Positions 6,139 through 7,846 of a stretch of 7,846 bases of DNA are shown piece by piece. The notes below the pieces were generated by a model. It ran no database searches. It saw only the letters and a program-made list of their open reading frames with translations, and had not been told where the DNA came from. The number at the start of each line of letters is the position of its first letter. Position 1 is the stretch's first letter. The stretch is from an uncultured Opitutia bacterium (GTDB lineage: Bacteria > Verrucomicrobiota > Verrucomicrobiia > Opitutales > UBA953). The stretch lies in assembly GCA_903895475.1 (NCBI GenBank), contig CAITUF010000331.1, positions 1 to 7,846 of the forward strand, read 5' to 3'. A program made the translations under genes and the position numbers.

Positions 6139-7095
6139 TTAGAAGCCCTGCCCCTTGACCAGTGTACGCAGCACAAAGACGTCACGGTTAGAGGTGACGA
6201 AGAGGGTCTTGCCATCTTCACCCCAGGCGAGGTTCGCCGTTGGCTGGTGGAAAAGAATCGAGCCGAGGTGTTTCCCTTCGGGCGAGAGGATGAGCACGCC
6301 ACCCGGACCAGTGGTCCAGAGGTTGCCGCGTTCGTCGACCTTCATGCCATCACAACCACCGGGGCGGCCGGGTTTCTTCAAGGACTTGGCGAGGAAGACG
6401 TCGCGCAGGCCCGAGCCATCCAAGGCACAGGCGGCAACACGCGGGTTTGCACCATCAGAGACCGCCAGATAAAGGGTCTTCTGATCAAGACTGAGGGCGA
6501 TGCCGTTCGGCCACTGGACTTCCTTAGTCACGAGCGAAACTTTGCCATCGGTCGCGAGCTTATAGACACCATGGAAACCTTGCTCGGCCTTCTGTCCCTT
6601 CGGCAGGCCGTAGGGCGGGTCGGTGAAGTAGACGGAACCATCCGCGGCGACGACGAGGTCATTGGGGCTGTTAAACTTCTTACCATCAAACGCGGTGGCG
6701 AGAGGCTTGAACTTACCGTCGCCGAGGAACTGGCCAACGCGACGGGCTCCATGCTGGCAGAGCAAGAGGTTGGCCTTAGTGTCGACCGTGAGGCCGTTGG
6801 AACCCTGGAGGTCAGAAGGTTCATCCGTGCCGCTGGGCTTGAGGAACACCGTTGGGGCGGCATCACCGCGCTTCCAGGCATAGGCGGTATTCTTAGGCAC
6901 GTCGGAAAAGATGAAGCGGTCCTTAAACCAGACGGGACCTTCGGACCAACTATAGCCAGTACCGACCTTTTCGATCTTCACGTCAGACGCCACTAAGGCG
7001 TCCAACGAGGGGTCGAGTTTTTCGATGCTTGGAGCGGGGACTTGCGCGGCGAGGGCGGCGGAGGCAAACAACAGTAACGGGGCGAGGGCTTTCAT
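6139..7095 (-). CDS. SMP-30/gluconolactonase-family lactonase, secreted
   Basis: 318 residues. Residues 1-17 are a signal peptide (ASAALAA/QVP), placing this six-bladed propeller enzyme outside the cytoplasm. Family motifs appear in order: YSWSEGPVWF (48-57) with Glu52 as metal ligand; FIFSDVP (61-67); SNGLTVD (99-105); FNSPNDLVV (141-149) with Asn145; YFTDPPYGLP (156-165); WPNGIALS (195-202) with Asn197; GGCDGMKVDERGNLW (246-260) with Asp249. Glu52, Asn197 and Asp249 correspond to the Ca2+/divalent metal site of SMP-30, and all are present, so it should be active. These enzymes hydrolyse sugar lactones such as gluconolactone; some act on other esters. The gene lies between two heme-protein genes, which suits opening of a lactone made by the neighbouring dehydrogenase (inference). 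It starts 19 bases after the upstream stop with the leader TCTACTAGCCATCCCTCTC, which has no Shine-Dalgarno. Confidence 0.92.
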   Translation of the reverse strand: MKALAPLLLFASAALAAQVPAPSIEKLDPSLDALVASDVKIEKVGTGYSWSEGPVWFKDRFIFSDVPKNTAYAWKRGDAAPTVFLKPSGTDEPSDLQGSNGLTVDTKANLLLCQHGARRVGQFLGDGKFKPLATAFDGKKFNSPNDLVVAADGSVYFTDPPYGLPKGQKAEQGFHGVYKLATDGKVSLVTKEVQWPNGIALSLDQKTLYLAVSDGANPRVAACALDGSGLRDVFLAKSLKKPGRPGGCDGMKVDERGNLWTTGPGGVLILSPEGKHLGSILFHQPTANLAWGEDGKTLFVTSNRDVFVLRTLVKGQGF

Positions 7096-7114
7096 GAGAG
7101 GGATGGCTAGTAGA

Positions 7115-7846
7115 TTACTTTTTTTCGACCTTCAGGTAGTCGAGTCCGAACATATTCTGCGGGGTTGCGACGGGATTCGGGGCGAGGATTTTGACCTCGA
7201 GCTTGTGCTCACCGGCCGTGAGTTCATGGCGACCACCATCGAGTTCACCGGTGGTGACGACTTCCTTCGGATTATAGAGGTCCAAACCGCGATCGGTCAG
7301 GAGCTTACCGTCGAGGCGAAGCTCGAAGCGACCGTAGTCATGGGCCTTGGTGCACACGAACGTGAGCTGATAGAGGCCCTTCTCGGCAATGGGGAGCGCG
7401 AGGGTTAGCGTGTCGCCGGGCTTACCGCCGGTCCAAAACAGGTGGTCATTGCCGCTCCATCGGCTGGCCTTAAACGAAGTCATCAATTGACCAGCAGTCC
7501 GACCGCCCGTGACGCCAAGGACCTTGAGGGCTTCCCCTTCGAGCGCCCCGTCGATCTTCCAGACGCCGGTGACGCGCGGTGCCAAGGGCGCCTTGCCGTC
7601 CGGCGACTGCAGGTAGGCCACGAGGTCGATAACCTGCTGCGGCTGCAAGGCATCGAAGAGGCCTTCAGGCATCAGGGACACGGCGAGCATTTCGCGCGCG
7701 GCGACCTCGGACTTCGCCACGGTCAGCTTCACGCCACCCGGCATCACGGTATTAAACATATCGGCCGATTCGGATTGAACGATGCCGCTAACAGTGTTGC
7801 CGGTCTTAAGTTTAAAGACGTTGAGCTGATAGTCTTTCCCGATGAG
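7115..7846 (-). CDS. PVC-type heme-binding protein with C-terminal jelly-roll domain (partial, N-terminus off the right edge)
   Basis: The reading frame is open to the window edge, so the internal Met at 7759 is not the start; 243 residues are visible. Visible residues 1-85 match the tail of the 'Pirellula/Verrucomicrobium heme-binding' domain: YQLNVFKLKTGNTVSGIVQS (6-25), then VSLMPEGLFDALQPQQVIDL at about 56-75 and VAYLQS, which is that family's signature end. The CxxCH motif should lie a little upstream, outside the window, so heme binding cannot be confirmed here. Residues about 92-243 form a separate beta-rich domain, with GLYQLTFVCTKAHDYGRFEL (157-176), LDGKLL (178-183), LTAGEHKLEVKI (209-220) and a closing FGLDYLKV (233-240). 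It resembles the galactose-binding/jelly-roll domain at the end of DUF2961-type proteins and may bind glycan. It is the first visible gene of the operon, followed after 19 bases by the SMP-30 gene. A propeller dehydrogenase at the unseen N-terminus is plausible. Confidence 0.84.
   Translation of the reverse strand, partial: LIGKDYQLNVFKLKTGNTVSGIVQSESADMFNTVMPGGVKLTVAKSEVAAREMLAVSLMPEGLFDALQPQQVIDLVAYLQSPDGKAPLAPRVTGVWKIDGALEGEALKVLGVTGGRTAGQLMTSFKASRWSGNDHLFWTGGKPGDTLTLALPIAEKGLYQLTFVCTKAHDYGRFELRLDGKLLTDRGLDLYNPKEVVTTGELDGGRHELTAGEHKLEVKILAPNPVATPQNMFGLDYLKVEKK

Larger units (their letters stand above)
2741..7846 (-). other. Probable four-gene operon for extracytoplasmic carbohydrate oxidation
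   Basis: Four genes on the minus strand follow one another with gaps of 19, 17 and 15 bases and no room for internal promoters or terminators in the gaps: PVC heme-binding protein (5' end outside), SMP-30 lactonase, dehydrogenase-cytochrome fusion, concanavalin-like protein. The three with a visible start all carry short Sec signal peptides, so their products meet outside the cytoplasm. The promoter is to the right of the window. A joint role in sugar oxidation is inferred from the mix of a dehydrogenase propeller, heme domains, a lactonase and glycan-binding-type folds. Confidence 0.65.

Noticed and set aside
6247..6996. A 249-codon plus-strand open frame opposite the SMP-30 gene
   Set aside because: It lies wholly within an SMP-30 gene with all family motifs and has no signal peptide, motif or ribosome site.
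7115..7759. Starting the rightmost gene at the Met at 7759
   Set aside because: The frame stays open to the window edge and the 29 codons upstream encode the conserved part of the heme-binding domain tail, so the true start is outside.
1..7846. Mobile element, CRISPR, tRNA or prophage content
   Set aside because: No transposase, integrase, direct-repeat array, terminal inverted repeats or tRNA-like cloverleaf was seen; the window is occupied by ordinary chromosomal-looking genes.

Overview
The window looks like a chromosomal piece of a PVC-superphylum bacterium, most likely a Verrucomicrobiota member (a planctomycete is the alternative). The evidence is protein families: an 861-residue fusion of a 'PVC-type' membrane-bound-dehydrogenase propeller with HEAT-like helices, a c-type cytochrome and a discoidin-like domain; the C-terminal end of a second protein of the Pirellula/Verrucomicrobium heme-binding type; and many small secreted proteins with Sec signal peptides. 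The sequence is moderately GC-rich and almost fully coding. I see no tRNA, rRNA, CRISPR array, insertion sequence or phage gene, and no gene-free stretch over 300 bases; the largest gap is 77 bases.

Layout, left to right. (1) Bases 1-942, minus strand: a secreted SGNH/GDSL-type hydrolase overlaps by 4 bases (ATGA) the start of a glpQ-like periplasmic glycerophosphodiester phosphodiesterase, which runs off the left edge. (2) Bases 943-1019: a divergent intergenic region that must carry the start signals of both flanking units. (3) Bases 1020-2737, plus strand: a secreted protein of probable beta-propeller type and unknown function, then a cytoplasmic TIM-barrel sugar isomerase/epimerase, probably co-transcribed. 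(4) Bases 2741-7846, minus strand: a four-gene operon with gaps of only 15-19 bases. In transcription order it holds a PVC heme-binding protein (N-terminus outside the window), an SMP-30/gluconolactonase-type lactonase, the 861-residue dehydrogenase-cytochrome fusion, and a secreted concanavalin-like protein. The plus and minus units converge with 3 bases between their stop codons.

How the genes may work together (inference): the minus operon has the parts of a periplasmic carbohydrate-oxidation module. A cytochrome-linked propeller dehydrogenase could oxidise a sugar to a lactone, the SMP-30 enzyme could open the lactone, and the discoidin-like, jelly-roll and concanavalin-like domains could bind glycans. 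The convergent sugar isomerase could act on imported products in the cytoplasm. The GlpQ/SGNH pair would release small products from phosphodiesters and esters. None of the substrates can be read from the sequence.

An unusual shared trait is that five of the six non-overlapping gene starts visible here have pyrimidine-rich leaders and no Shine-Dalgarno sequence; only the SGNH hydrolase has a clear purine-rich one.
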